64,000 bases of DNA, taken from contig CAVVIT010000003.1 of NCBI GenBank assembly GCA_963748405.1, positions 1-64,000 of the forward strand, given 5' to 3'. A program made the position numbers and the translations under genes. Below the pieces are notes generated by a model, which searched no databases, was not told where the DNA came from, and was given only the letters and a program-made list of their open reading frames with translations. Positions 51,083 through 60,621 of the stretch are shown here, in pieces. The stretch's first letter is position 1, and every line of letters begins with the position of its first letter. This DNA comes from Fen-1273 sp963748405 (lineage in GTDB: Bacteria > Bacteroidota > Ignavibacteria > UBA10030 > UBA6906).

Positions 51083-53539
51083 ATGCAGATCCGACGGGCC
51101 TGTCTGCTCCTGGCGTTTCTTCCCGGGGCCGCCTTTTCCGGGTGGCATTCGGCCGGAAACGTCGACTCAACCTCAACTTCCGGCGACACGCTGGCAACGC
51201 TCAGCGCGGGACCCTCACGACTCACGATCCGCGTGCTCGCCGACGACGTCGTGCGCGTCCGATTCCAGACGGGCCCCCCCTTCGCTCCCGACCGCTCGTG
51301 GGCTGTCGCGAGGACCGCGTGGCCCCGTTCCCCCCTCCGGATGGTTGATACCCCCGAATCCCTCACGATCACCACGGGCGAGATGTCCGTCATCGTCCGG
51401 AAGCGACCGCTCAGGCTGGTGTTCCGGGATGCCTCGGGGGGGACGATAGCCTCCGACGACTCCACGCTCGGTATGTGCTGGAACGGCGCGGAAGTGAGGG
51501 CATGGAGAGCGATGCCCCCGGACGAGCGCTACTACGGGTTCGGCGAGAAGTCGGGGAATTTCCAGAAGCGGGACGCGGCCATGACGATGTGGAATTCCGA
51601 CATCCCCGCGTACGGCGCCGCGACGGACCCCCTGTACGAGACCATACCGATGTTTTACGGCGTGCGCGCCGGGAAGGCGTACGGCATATTCTTCGACAAT
51701 CCCGCCCGGTCCTCGTTCGACATGGGAAAGGAATCGCGCAGCACATACTCGTTCGGGGCCGAACGGGGGGACATCAATTACTATTTCCTGTACGGACCCG
51801 CGCCGAAGAAGATCCTCGGCCGGTTCACGGATCTCGTGGGCCGCATTCCCCTTCCCCCCCGCTGGTCGCTCGGCTACCAGCAGTGCCGGTGGAGCTATGC
51901 GCCCGAATCAAAGGTCCGCTCGATCGCAGAGGGGTTCCGGTCGAGGAACATCCCGTGCGACGTGATATACCTTGACATCGACTACATGGACGGGTACAGG
52001 ATATTCACGTGGAACCCGGCGTCGTTTCCCGACCCCCCCCGCCTCATACACGACCTCGGGGCCGAGGGGTTCAAGGTCGCGGTCATCGTCGATCCGGGAA
52101 TCAAGACCGATTCGTCCTACGCCGCCTTCCGTTCGGGGCTGGAGGCCGGCGCGTTCGTCCGCAACGCGGACGGGACGCTCTTCCGCGGCGCGGTGTGGCC
52201 GGGGATCTGCGCGTTTCCCGATTTCACGTCCGCCCCGGCCCGCGCGTGGTGGGGAGATCAGTTCGCGGGGCTTGTCAGGGCCGGCGTGCGGGGGTTCTGG
52301 AACGACATGAACGAGCCATCGGTGTTCAACGTCCCGACGAAGACGATCGACCTCTCCGCCGTGCATGACGGCGGAGGAACGGGGGAAACGCACGCCGATG
52401 TTCACAATGTCTACGGCATGGAGATGATCCGCGCGACGTACGAAGGGGTACGGCGCCTGCTTCCCGACGAACGCCCGTTTCTCCTCACGCGGGCATCCTA
52501 CGCGGGAGGAGAGCGCTACGCCGCGGCGTGGACGGGTGACAACGTCTCCTCGTGGGAGCACCTCGCGCTGTCGGTACCGATGTGCCTCACCATGGGCCTC
52601 TGCGCTCAGCCGTTCGTCGGATCCGACATCGGCGGGTTCATCGGTCACCCTTCGGGAGAGCTCTTCGCCCGATGGCTGGAGCTCGGCGTGTTCACTCCGC
52701 TGATGCGCGCGCACTCGGTCATTCACGAGCGGAACAAGGAGCCGTGGGAATACGGGGATCAGTTCACCGACATCAACAGGGAGACGATCAACCTCCGGTA
52801 CCGTCTTCTCCCCTACATCTACACGGCGATGGTCGAGGCGTCGTCGAGCGGCATCCCGGCCATGCGCCCGATGGTGCTGGAATTTCCCGATGACGGCCGG
52901 TTCTCCGAGACCGCCGACGAGTTCATGTTCGGGAGCGACATCCTCGTCGCGCCGGTGCTCACCGAAGGGGACGTGCAGCGGAAGGTCGATTTCCCCCGGG
53001 GAACGTGGTACGACTTCACCTCGGGAGCCGCCCTCGAAGGCGGAACACAGGTCACCGTCGACGCCCCCGTCAACCGGATCCCCTTCTTTGCACGCGAAGG
53101 GTCGGTCATACCGACGCAGCAGGTGGTGCAATATACCGCCCAGTCCCCCATTTCCCCGCTGACGCTCTCCGCGTTTCCTCCCCGGCAGGGGACCGAATCG
53201 GTGTCGGCGTACTACGAGGACGACGGCATCTCCTATGCCTGCACCCGAGGGGTGTACTACAGACGATCGTTCCGCCAGAGGTCGGACGGAGGGACGAGGA
53301 CGCTTACGCTCAGTGCCGTCGAGGGAACCTACGTTCCCCCGGAACGGTCGCTCGTCGTCCGGTTCAAGGGATACGCTCACGCGCCCGGTTCGGTCCGTCT
53401 CGGCGGGAAGCAGATCGACCGTGCCGGAGCGGCCGGCGGGAGGACATCTCCCTCGTGGTCCTATGACGAGCAGGCGAAGTCGGTCGTCGTCACGACGGCC
53501 GATTCCCGGGACGCGATACAGATCACCGTGCGGGAGTGA
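51083..53539 (+). CDS. Secreted GH31 alpha-glucosidase
   Basis: 818 residues, signal peptide MQIRRACLLLAFLPGAAFS. The GH31 barrel shows the nucleophile Asp408 in WNDMNEP and acid/base Asp486 in TGDNVSSWEHL, with YQQCRWSY and DIDYMDGYRIFTW upstream and the beta-domain GSDIGGF / MRAHS region after. It releases glucose from the non-reducing ends of malto-oligosaccharides. The start lies 16 bases after the malK stop. It completes the chain from polymer to monosaccharide. Confidence 0.94.
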   Translation: MQIRRACLLLAFLPGAAFSGWHSAGNVDSTSTSGDTLATLSAGPSRLTIRVLADDVVRVRFQTGPPFAPDRSWAVARTAWPRSPLRMVDTPESLTITTGEMSVIVRKRPLRLVFRDASGGTIASDDSTLGMCWNGAEVRAWRAMPPDERYYGFGEKSGNFQKRDAAMTMWNSDIPAYGAATDPLYETIPMFYGVRAGKAYGIFFDNPARSSFDMGKESRSTYSFGAERGDINYYFLYGPAPKKILGRFTDLVGRIPLPPRWSLGYQQCRWSYAPESKVRSIAEGFRSRNIPCDVIYLDIDYMDGYRIFTWNPASFPDPPRLIHDLGAEGFKVAVIVDPGIKTDSSYAAFRSGLEAGAFVRNADGTLFRGAVWPGICAFPDFTSAPARAWWGDQFAGLVRAGVRGFWNDMNEPSVFNVPTKTIDLSAVHDGGGTGETHADVHNVYGMEMIRATYEGVRRLLPDERPFLLTRASYAGGERYAAAWTGDNVSSWEHLALSVPMCLTMGLCAQPFVGSDIGGFIGHPSGELFARWLELGVFTPLMRAHSVIHERNKEPWEYGDQFTDINRETINLRYRLLPYIYTAMVEASSSGIPAMRPMVLEFPDDGRFSETADEFMFGSDILVAPVLTEGDVQRKVDFPRGTWYDFTSGAALEGGTQVTVDAPVNRIPFFAREGSVIPTQQVVQYTAQSPISPLTLSAFPPRQGTESVSAYYEDDGISYACTRGVYYRRSFRQRSDGGTRTLTLSAVEGTYVPPERSLVVRFKGYAHAPGSVRLGGKQIDRAGAAGGRTSPSWSYDEQAKSVVVTTADSRDAIQITVRE

Positions 53540-53558
53540 CGGGCGGCACGCCTGAGTT

Positions 53559-53587
53559 TTGTTATTCTCGTTGTCATTTGATATATT
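53559..53587 (+). promoter_or_regulatory. Promoter of the TPR-TonB gene
   Basis: TTGTTA (53559-53564), 17 bases, TATATT (53582-53587). The ATG at 53613 lies about 19 bases beyond the expected start point, which excludes the TTG codon at 53559 as start. Confidence 0.65.
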
Positions 53588-53612
53588 CTCCGCAACCATC
53601 GTTCGCTGGTCT

Positions 53613-55076
53613 ATGCCGACACAGAATAACCCGGACTCCTTCCATCTCGAACGGCACCTGGCCGAAGCACAATCCCGTGCGGAGAAGGGGGACTATGCGG
53701 CGGCGGTCAGCGCCGTACGGGAAGCAAAATCGCTCGCGCCGAAGAACGTCTACGTCCTCGCGTTCGAAAAGCAGGCGGAGCAGCTCGTCGAGCTCGAGAC
53801 TTCCCACAGCCTGACCGACGAGCAGCGGACGGACATACTCGAGTCGATCCCCTCCATCATCGAACGCGCGCTGGACTCCTCCCGCTCCCCGGGAATGGTC
53901 ACCGACATCTCGGCGCTCAGGGCCGGCCCCGACGCCGCGCAGGACAAGAAGGAGAAAGCAGCGGCGCTCGAGTGGCTGAAGAACCAGTACTTCCAGCATG
54001 CCCACGAGTACATCCGCAAAGGCGAATACCAGCACGCCCTCGCGGAGATCCGCCGCGTGTACATCATCGATCCGTCCAACGCAATCGCGAGGGACTTCGA
54101 GAAGCAGTTTGAAGCCCTCGCCCAGCTGAAGCGGGGGGATTCGATCCGCGTGTACCCTTCAACGGCACCCGCGGCGTCCGCGCCGGCACCGCCGGCCGAC
54201 ACTCCGGCCGCGCCGGATGCCCCGTCCGCCGGGGATCCCGATTCCACGCCGATGATGACGGAGGAATGGTCGTCACCCCGGCAGCCGAAGCGCGGGGCAC
54301 CGCGTCCCCGGGCAGCCCGCGAACCGGCGCAGGGGAAGAAAAGGGGGATCGCGCTCCTCATCGTTCTCATCGTCCTCGCCCTCCTGGTCCTCGGGGCGCT
54401 CCTGTACGTCTATTACCAGAGGAACATCTACAAGAAACCCCAGATAACCTCGCTCTCCCTCCCCGTTTCCGAGCAGTTCATCGGGGCACCGTCGGAGGCG
54501 GCCGAACAGAACTTCATCGTCTCGAACGACGACTCCGCGTCGGGAACACCGCAGGTCACGGAGCTTGCGGTCGACCAGGCCGCCCCCCCTCCGGCGACCG
54601 TCGAATCGAAGAAGGTCCCCGGGTCCCCGAAACCCGCCTCCCCCCGCGACACTCCGCGCCGCGTCGTTCAGACGTCGGCTCCTCCCCCGGAGGAACACCC
54701 GGTCTCTTCTCCCCCCGTGATGGCAGCGCAGTCCCAGCCCGAATCGAAGCCCCCGGCCGCTGAGCCGAAGACCGAAGACACGGCCTCGCCGGTCCCGTTC
54801 GTTGCAGTCGAGAAACAGGCGCGCATCATACGTCTTGAAAAACCGAAGTTCACGGCGCTAGGGTATCTCACAGGCGTGGAGGGGCAGGTGCTCATCAGGG
54901 TACAGATCGATGCGACCGGAAAGCCCATACAGACCGTCACGCTCAAGAGCACGAACGATCTGCTGATACAGCCGGTGATCGATGCCGTCATGTCCTCCCA
55001 GTTCGCTCCCGCGGAAATGACAACGGGACCGGTCGCCTCGTGGCTCACGATCCCGTTTAAGTTCGCTTCGCGTTAG
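53613..55076 (+). CDS. TPR-TonB protein (energy transducer TonB with cytoplasmic TPR-like N-domain)
   Basis: 487 residues. Residues about 1-180 hold TPR-like repeats (EKGDYAAAVSAVREAKSLAPKN, KGEYQHALAEIRRVYIIDPSN). They are followed by a Pro/Ala-rich stretch, a single transmembrane helix (about 245-268), a Pro-rich periplasmic linker and a C-terminal TonB domain (VEGQVLIRVQIDATGKP, VIDAVMSSQFAPA). It should couple the inner-membrane ExbBD motor to outer-membrane receptors, perhaps the TonB-dependent receptor in this window. Classical TonB has only a short cytoplasmic N-terminus, so the TPR part is unusual. ExbBD are not encoded nearby. Confidence 0.85.
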   Translation: MPTQNNPDSFHLERHLAEAQSRAEKGDYAAAVSAVREAKSLAPKNVYVLAFEKQAEQLVELETSHSLTDEQRTDILESIPSIIERALDSSRSPGMVTDISALRAGPDAAQDKKEKAAALEWLKNQYFQHAHEYIRKGEYQHALAEIRRVYIIDPSNAIARDFEKQFEALAQLKRGDSIRVYPSTAPAASAPAPPADTPAAPDAPSAGDPDSTPMMTEEWSSPRQPKRGAPRPRAAREPAQGKKRGIALLIVLIVLALLVLGALLYVYYQRNIYKKPQITSLSLPVSEQFIGAPSEAAEQNFIVSNDDSASGTPQVTELAVDQAAPPPATVESKKVPGSPKPASPRDTPRRVVQTSAPPPEEHPVSSPPVMAAQSQPESKPPAAEPKTEDTASPVPFVAVEKQARIIRLEKPKFTALGYLTGVEGQVLIRVQIDATGKPIQTVTLKSTNDLLIQPVIDAVMSSQFAPAEMTTGPVASWLTIPFKFASR

Positions 55077-55083
55077 GCCAACC

Positions 55084-56433
55084 CTACTTTTCCTCCCCCC
55101 GCTGCGTTTTGTAATTGTCGTACTGTATCGATTTCTTCACCTTCTGCTGCGAGGACGGACCGTCTTTGAGCCTGGCCTCGTACGCGCCGAGCTTCGCGTC
55201 CTGTTCCCTGATGGCGCCGAGGGAGACCGATCCGGCGGCCGCCGCGGGAGATGCCTGGAGCAGGCGCCGTGTCTTCGCAATTTCCTCGATCGCAGCCTCC
55301 CCCTTTCCCCTGTCGAGCGCGTCCAGTGCCCGCTCGACCCCTCGCGTCGACACGGCGACGTCCGCCCTGGCCTGCGTTTCAAAGTCCCTGTGCCGTTCGA
55401 TTTCCGCCGCGTCGTCGCTGTACCTGACCGTGACGCCGTCCAGGGGAGAGACGCTCACCCTGTCCCTGACCGGCTCGTATCGGAGGTCGCCCCGCGCGAC
55501 GGTCAACGTCCCCCGGCCCGGGGGAACATCGATCTCGATCGTGAATTCCCGTGCGCACCCGGCATAGACGTCACCCACGGGTATGCGGAGGCAGCCGTCC
55601 CGGACCGTGAACTCCGAGCCGACAACGTCGATCACGCCGACCCCCGGGCCGAGGGTAAGCTCGATGACCGCGTTCTGCGCAACGACGCGGCCGAGCATGT
55701 CGAATTCTCTCGAGAACATCGAGGCGAGGTTGCGGGGACTCTCGATGAAGTAGTAGTTCCCTCCCCCGTCGGCGGCGAGCCCCGTCATCAGGTTTTCGTT
55801 ATAGTCGTATCCCACCCCCATCGTTGTGAGCGAGATGGACCGGTTCCTGAATTTCCGCGCGACCGCCCTGAGCTCCCGGGGGTCGGTGATCCCCCGGTTG
55901 GCGAGACCGTCGGACAGGAGGACGACCCTGTTCACGTATTCCTCTCCGGCGTAGCGCTCCGCCTCCTCGAACCCCTGGAGCATTCCCCCTCCCAGGTTCG
56001 TCCACCCGCGCGGCTGTATCCCTTCGACGAGATCGTGCAGGGCCCGCCTGTCCCCTGCACATCCCGCCGGACGGAGGACGTCCACGACGTCGTCGTATAT
56101 CACGAGGGAGAATATGTCTCCGGGGGAAAGACGGTCAATGAGCGCATCGAGCGCCGCCTTCGCATTGACGATCTTCCCTTCCTCTCCCATCGAGCCGCTC
56201 CTGTCAAGAACGACGCAGAGATTGACGGGCTTCCTCCCGGACGCGCCCCCCCGGGGAGCCGTGAGAGAGATCTGGAGAAAGGCCCGCCCGCCCCGCGAGG
56301 GGACGACCGGACAGTTCATCGAACCCCGGAGCCGGAGCGGATCCGACTTCCCGGGGAAGGACATCGCCTCCGCTCCCGGGACCCGGGCGGCAAGCATCAC
56401 CACTCCCGCAACGAACGCAGCAATCTGTTTCAT
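55084..56433 (-). CDS. Secreted von Willebrand factor A domain protein
   Basis: 449 residues with a signal peptide. The VWA domain has the MIDAS residues Asp77, Ser79 and Ser81 (VVLDRSGSMG), and the other MIDAS parts are near TNLGGG and LLSDGLANRG. After it come beta-rich segments and a C-terminal helical charged region (about 350-449). The architecture resembles YfbK-like proteins. The start at 56433 is supported by GGGAGG 8 bases upstream. It is cotranscribed with the DUF4139 gene (33 bases away). Metal-dependent protein binding is likely; the partner is unknown. Confidence 0.85.
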   Translation of the reverse strand: MKQIAAFVAGVVMLAARVPGAEAMSFPGKSDPLRLRGSMNCPVVPSRGGRAFLQISLTAPRGGASGRKPVNLCVVLDRSGSMGEEGKIVNAKAALDALIDRLSPGDIFSLVIYDDVVDVLRPAGCAGDRRALHDLVEGIQPRGWTNLGGGMLQGFEEAERYAGEEYVNRVVLLSDGLANRGITDPRELRAVARKFRNRSISLTTMGVGYDYNENLMTGLAADGGGNYYFIESPRNLASMFSREFDMLGRVVAQNAVIELTLGPGVGVIDVVGSEFTVRDGCLRIPVGDVYAGCAREFTIEIDVPPGRGTLTVARGDLRYEPVRDRVSVSPLDGVTVRYSDDAAEIERHRDFETQARADVAVSTRGVERALDALDRGKGEAAIEEIAKTRRLLQASPAAAAGSVSLGAIREQDAKLGAYEARLKDGPSSQQKVKKSIQYDNYKTQRGEEK

Positions 56434-56466
56434 GACCGTACCTCCCTGTGAGTGAATGGACATGCG

Positions 56467-57978
56467 TTACTGCCACGAATACCGGATCGTGTACCTCACC
56501 GACGCTTCTCCGTCGCGGGCGATGTGAAGGGGAAACCTGAGCGTGCTCTGGTCCACCTTCGTCCATCCGGTCGATGCGCCGGTGATCTCCCACTGCGCCC
56601 AGCGCCACGGGTGCTCGTACACCTGCACGTCGGCCGGGACGTCCTTATGGTTGCGCACGTTGATCTCGAACGTCTCTTCCACGACGCGTCCCCCCGCGTA
56701 CGTCTTGAAATCCTTCTGGACGCGCTCTCCCACGATATCGAATGCGTTTCCCAGGTACAGACGGACTTCCTCGTCCTTCGGGGTATGGTCGATCCTGTCC
56801 TCGCCGACGAACTGCTCCTTCCCGTCATCGTCTCTCTTGTAGACGCGCACCTTCCCCTTCGGCAGCGGCATGCCGAGCCCGCCGTCTTTTGCGTTCCTGA
56901 ATGTCACGAACACGCCCACTCTGGGATTGGACTGCTGGCCGAATCCCGCCTGGCTCCTGTAGGAGTAGTTATGGAACCAGGACCGCCATTCGTCCCCCAG
57001 GCCGTCGTAGATGAACATCTTCTTCGCCGGGACCCCCCGCCCTTCGGTGAGCTCGATCTGTTTCGTTTCGCTCTCGGCCAGATCGGTCTTCCGCTGGAGC
57101 GCGTAGAGCTTGTACTCAAAAAGGTCCGACTGACGGAACTGCGGAGCGGAGGCGTCACTCACGGCTTCCGCCCTCGCCGCCTTCATCATCCCCCCCATGG
57201 CGTTCTGGACGACGTTCACGTCGCCCGCCACCAGCTTGAGTGAAGCGTTCCTGAACGTCGTTCCCGACCCGTTCGTCAGCGTGACCCAGCCGGTGAGGTC
57301 GACCGAGGCATCGTCCCTGTCGAGGAGCACGACGTAGTCGGCGCTCCAGGACAGCCCGCCGGCGAGGTAACTCACCTCGGAACGGTGATTCCCCTCCCTG
57401 TCGCTCGCGACGATCCACTCCAGGCGCGGTTTCAGCACAAGGCCGTCGGGAAGCGCCGGAAGAACAAGCCGCCCGGCGGGTGCGATCTCGATCTTGCCGT
57501 TGATCTCGGCGATCATTCCGCCGGTCCCGATATAGGCGGAGGCGTTCCCGTATCCCGGCTGCCCGGCGAACCCGGTCGACAGGAGCTTCCCCGCAACCGC
57601 GTATTCTTTGTTCGTCGAGGGATCCGTCCTGACGAACTCCACCTCCCTGCCGATGTACCGTTCCAGCAGCTTCGCCTCGTGGACCAGGTCGTACCGGTAA
57701 TTCTGCTCCAGCACCCTCACACCTTCCGGATCGGTCAGGCTGAGGAAGTGCACGGAGGTGCCGTCGATCGTCGCGGGGACGTCGGGCACGACGACGGTCG
57801 TCGTCCCTTTGCCGAGCGCGAACGTCCGCTCCTCGCGGACGAGGGAGAGGTTCTGGTTATAGACGGTAATGTCGACGGCCGTCCGTTCCCCTCCGGCGCG
57901 AGGGGTCTGCGCAGGCAGGGGGGCGGCAAGGAAGAGTGCGGCGAGGACGGTCAGGCTTCCGGAATGCGGTCTGTTCAT
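56467..57978 (-). CDS. DUF4139-domain secreted protein
   Basis: 503 residues with a signal peptide (MNRPHSGSLTVLAALFLAAPLPA). The body matches the DUF4139 pattern: VYNQNLSLVREERTFALGKG near the start, VSYLAGGLSWSADYVVLLD in the middle, then FEINVRNHKDVPADVQVYEHPW at the end. The function of the domain is not known. GAGGAG lies ahead of the start. It forms an operon with the VWA gene and is divergent from the ECF sigma gene. Confidence 0.85.
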   Translation of the reverse strand: MNRPHSGSLTVLAALFLAAPLPAQTPRAGGERTAVDITVYNQNLSLVREERTFALGKGTTTVVVPDVPATIDGTSVHFLSLTDPEGVRVLEQNYRYDLVHEAKLLERYIGREVEFVRTDPSTNKEYAVAGKLLSTGFAGQPGYGNASAYIGTGGMIAEINGKIEIAPAGRLVLPALPDGLVLKPRLEWIVASDREGNHRSEVSYLAGGLSWSADYVVLLDRDDASVDLTGWVTLTNGSGTTFRNASLKLVAGDVNVVQNAMGGMMKAARAEAVSDASAPQFRQSDLFEYKLYALQRKTDLAESETKQIELTEGRGVPAKKMFIYDGLGDEWRSWFHNYSYRSQAGFGQQSNPRVGVFVTFRNAKDGGLGMPLPKGKVRVYKRDDDGKEQFVGEDRIDHTPKDEEVRLYLGNAFDIVGERVQKDFKTYAGGRVVEETFEINVRNHKDVPADVQVYEHPWRWAQWEITGASTGWTKVDQSTLRFPLHIARDGEASVRYTIRYSWQ

Positions 57979-57999
57979 GGCTCCTTCTCCTCTCGTTGA

Positions 58000-58028
58000 T
58001 TGAAATAAGCGGCCCTTTATCGTACTTT
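58000..58028 (+). promoter_or_regulatory. Promoter of the ECF sigma factor gene
   Basis: TTGAAA (58000-58005), 17 bases, TACTTT (58023-58028). The ATG at 58077 is about 40 bases past the expected start and has a GGAAGG ribosome site. A housekeeping-type promoter rather than an obvious ECF-type one. Confidence 0.5.
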
Positions 58029-58076
58029 GAGCCGTTCACCTTGTGACCGTTAATGACATCAACTCACGGAAGGTAA

Positions 58077-58649
58077 ATGTCCGTCTCCCCCCTGTTTGCC
58101 AGCAGCGATGCGCGTATCCTGGACCGGCTGCGGAAAGGGGACGAAGCAGCGCTCGTCGACCTGTACCGGGAGAACCGGCGCAGCGTGAGGGCGCTTGTCA
58201 CGCGCAACAGCGGGACGGAGGACGACGCGGACGACATGCTGCAGGAGGCGCTCGTCACGCTCTGGGAACGGGTCAGGGCGGGACGATTTACATACAGTGC
58301 GAAGCTGGGCACGTTCATCTACGCGACGGCAAGGAACATGTGGCTCAGGCGGCTGGCGCGCGCACGGAGAGAGCCCTCCGGCCTCGACGCGGATCCCCCC
58401 GCGGAGGAGCCCTCGGCGCTCGACCGGATGATCGACGAGGAGGAGGCGGCCATCGTGCGCTCGGCGCTCGATGAGCTCGGGGAACCGTGCAGGAAACTGC
58501 TTCTGTTGTTCTACTGGGAAGAAGAGTCGATGGAATCGATCGCGGTACAGACGGGGATGGCAAACGCCGACACGGTCAAGTCGAAGAAATACCAGTGCAA
58601 GAAGGCGCTGGAGGCGCTCATCAGGGAAAGGATCCCACGCCATGGCTGA
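58077..58649 (+). CDS. ECF-type sigma-70 family RNA polymerase sigma factor
   Basis: 190 residues. Region 2 spans about 15-90 (ENRRSVRALVTRNSGTEDDADDMLQEALVTLWER), region 4 about 120-185 (LGEPCRKLLLLFYWEEESMESIAVQTGMANADTVKSKKYQC). No region 3, as in ECF factors. It overlaps the anti-sigma gene by 8 bases, so they are produced together. Likely targets are near, such as the divergent VWA/DUF4139 genes, but no shared promoter motif was established. Confidence 0.92.
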   Translation: MSVSPLFASSDARILDRLRKGDEAALVDLYRENRRSVRALVTRNSGTEDDADDMLQEALVTLWERVRAGRFTYSAKLGTFIYATARNMWLRRLARARREPSGLDADPPAEEPSALDRMIDEEEAAIVRSALDELGEPCRKLLLLFYWEEESMESIAVQTGMANADTVKSKKYQCKKALEALIRERIPRHG

Positions 58650-59667
58650 CGAAAGCGGCGCCCATTTCGCTTCCGACGAAGACCTCCTCTCCCGCTACGC
58701 CCTCGGAAGGCTCACCGAGGCCGAGCGCCGGAACGTGGAACGGCACGCCATGACCTGCGCCGGGTGCAGGGAATCCCTCCGCATGGAAATGATGATCGCC
58801 GCCGGAGCGAAAAGGCTCGGCAGGGAGGAACTGAAGTCGGAGCTCAGGCGCCGGACGGGGGACGAACGAGGGCACGGCCGGTTCCTCCGCGTCGCGGGAA
58901 TCGCCGCCACGATCATGCTCGTCGCGGGTGTCGGAGCGTATTATGCGCTTTTCAACGGTGGCGTGATTGCTCCCGTTGCACCCCCTCTCCCACCCCCGGT
59001 GGCAAAGTTCGAGCCGCCGGCACCGCCCGCCGGACCAGCCTCCCCTTCCCCCGCGCAGAAGGACCTCGTGGAGAGGTTCGCCCATGCAGCTCCTTCCGTC
59101 GTGTCGGAGGCGAAGGAGAAACCGATCATCTCCCCCCGGGTTGCGGCCGGACGGATGGAAGACGCGATGAAGACCCGAGAGGCCCCCGTACGCGCGGAGG
59201 CCGCCGCGGGGGGAAAGGAGACTGGGGAGTTCTGGTCGGACGGAGTCGTTGAAGGGGCGGCGCCCGCGCATGACCTCGGTCAATCGCGCTCCGAGACAAA
59301 CGCGTTCAAGAAGGTGGAAGCCGTTCCGAAGGAAGAGACCGGCAGACTCAGCGTCCCGTCGCTCCAGGCCCGGAAGGACGGGTCCGCACAGGCGGAGTAC
59401 CGCATCCGCCAGATGAGCACGCAGATGCTCCCCCGGGAGAGGGGACAGGCCAGACGGGATCAGTCGACGGTTCCCACGCTCGTCGACAGGAAGGGGGGCA
59501 CGACGACGATGACACTGTATCTCGATTCGCTCGTGAACGACAAGGACCTGGAGGGAGCGCAGGTGCAGGCGGCACGGGGCGATTCCGTGATCGTGACCGT
59601 CGGCGGGAAGAAGATACTCTACAGCTTTCCCCGGGGAGAGGAACAGTCACCCGTGAGGCGGAAGTAA
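58642..59667 (+). CDS. Membrane anti-sigma factor with zinc-finger N-domain
   Basis: 341 residues. The N-terminal zf-HC2-type domain has HAMTCAGC near 35-42 (His-x3-Cys-x2-Cys). A transmembrane helix lies at about 81-102 (VAGIAATIMLVAGVGAYYAL). The remaining 240 residues are periplasmic, Pro/Ala-rich, with a short beta-rich end (YRIRQM, VIVTVGGKKILYSF). It would hold the ECF factor until an envelope signal arrives. The long low-complexity periplasmic tail is unlike short anti-sigma factors. Start at 58642 is inside the sigma stop region. Confidence 0.85.
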   Translation: MADESGAHFASDEDLLSRYALGRLTEAERRNVERHAMTCAGCRESLRMEMMIAAGAKRLGREELKSELRRRTGDERGHGRFLRVAGIAATIMLVAGVGAYYALFNGGVIAPVAPPLPPPVAKFEPPAPPAGPASPSPAQKDLVERFAHAAPSVVSEAKEKPIISPRVAAGRMEDAMKTREAPVRAEAAAGGKETGEFWSDGVVEGAAPAHDLGQSRSETNAFKKVEAVPKEETGRLSVPSLQARKDGSAQAEYRIRQMSTQMLPRERGQARRDQSTVPTLVDRKGGTTTMTLYLDSLVNDKDLEGAQVQAARGDSVIVTVGGKKILYSFPRGEEQSPVRRK

Positions 59668-59687
59668 GCGGAGAGGCCCTCCCGGGT

Positions 59688-60596
59688 TCAGTGGACGCCC
59701 CCCCGGAGCATGTCAAGAGCGTGAAGTATCCAGGGAAAGAGGACGTCGAGCGATTCGCTCACCCCCCGTTCCGATCCCGGGAGGTTTACGATGAGCGTCC
59801 GCCCCCTCACCCCCGCGACGCCGCGGGAGAGCATGGAGTTCCTGTTTCGTTCCTGGCCGTGGGCCCGGAGCGTTTCGGTGACCCCCGGAAGCTCCCGTTC
59901 GACGACCTCCCGTGTCGCCTCCGGCGTCACGTCGCGCGGCCCGATCCCCGTCCCTCCTGTCGTGATCACGATATCGAGAGCCAGGACGTCGGCCCAGCGC
60001 CTGAGCTCGGCGGCGATCCGGTCCCTGTCATCGGGGAGTATGCTGAACTCGGACACGCTGACGCCGAATGATTCAAGACGCTCCCGGGCCGCCTTCCCGG
60101 ACGTGTCCTTGCTCTTTCCGCCGGAAGCACGGTCGGAGAGGACGAGAACGCCGGCGGAGGTTTTCCCCCCGGCCCGCGGCCTGTAGTCGGATTTTCCCCC
60201 CCTCTTCCCTTTCAGCGTGATGTCCCGGATCTCCATCGTCTCGTCGATGATCTTCAGCATGTCGTACAGCGTCAGCGCCGCGGCGGAGGCGGCGGCAAGC
60301 GCTTCCATCTCGACCCCCGTTTTCCAGACGGCCGACACGGTTGTTGAAATCCGGAATGCATCTTCGCCGGGAGTGATCTCCACGCCGGCGAAATCCAGGG
60401 GAACCTGGTGGCAGTACGGGATCAGGAGGCTCGTGTTCTTGGCGGCCTGAATCCCCGCGACCCTTGCCACCGCCAGCGGATCCGCCTTCGGCACGTTCCC
60501 GGCAAGAACGGCCGCCACGGTTCCCGGAAGGCATGTCAGCGTCGCCCCGGCTTCGGCGGTCCTGAGCGTGACAGGCTTTTTCGATACGTCTCTCAT
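59688..60596 (-). CDS. Bifunctional MoaC-MoaB (Mog) molybdenum cofactor protein
   Basis: 302 residues. Residues 1-140 are MoaC (cyclic pyranopterin monophosphate synthase): His63 in PYCHQVPL, TGVEMEAL at 93-100, DMLKI at 112-116. Residues about 147-302 are a MoaB/Mog molybdopterin-adenylyltransferase-like domain with TTGGTGIGPRD and NLPGS. The fusion links early ring formation with the nucleotide-transfer step. The start at 60596 (MRDVSKKPVTLRTA) is preferred over a 20-residue extension. It lies 25 bases after moeA. Confidence 0.9.
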   Translation of the reverse strand: MRDVSKKPVTLRTAEAGATLTCLPGTVAAVLAGNVPKADPLAVARVAGIQAAKNTSLLIPYCHQVPLDFAGVEITPGEDAFRISTTVSAVWKTGVEMEALAAASAAALTLYDMLKIIDETMEIRDITLKGKRGGKSDYRPRAGGKTSAGVLVLSDRASGGKSKDTSGKAARERLESFGVSVSEFSILPDDRDRIAAELRRWADVLALDIVITTGGTGIGPRDVTPEATREVVERELPGVTETLRAHGQERNRNSMLSRGVAGVRGRTLIVNLPGSERGVSESLDVLFPWILHALDMLRGGVH

Positions 60597-60621
60597 GGTC
60601 CCGGTTCCTCCCCCCGAACGT

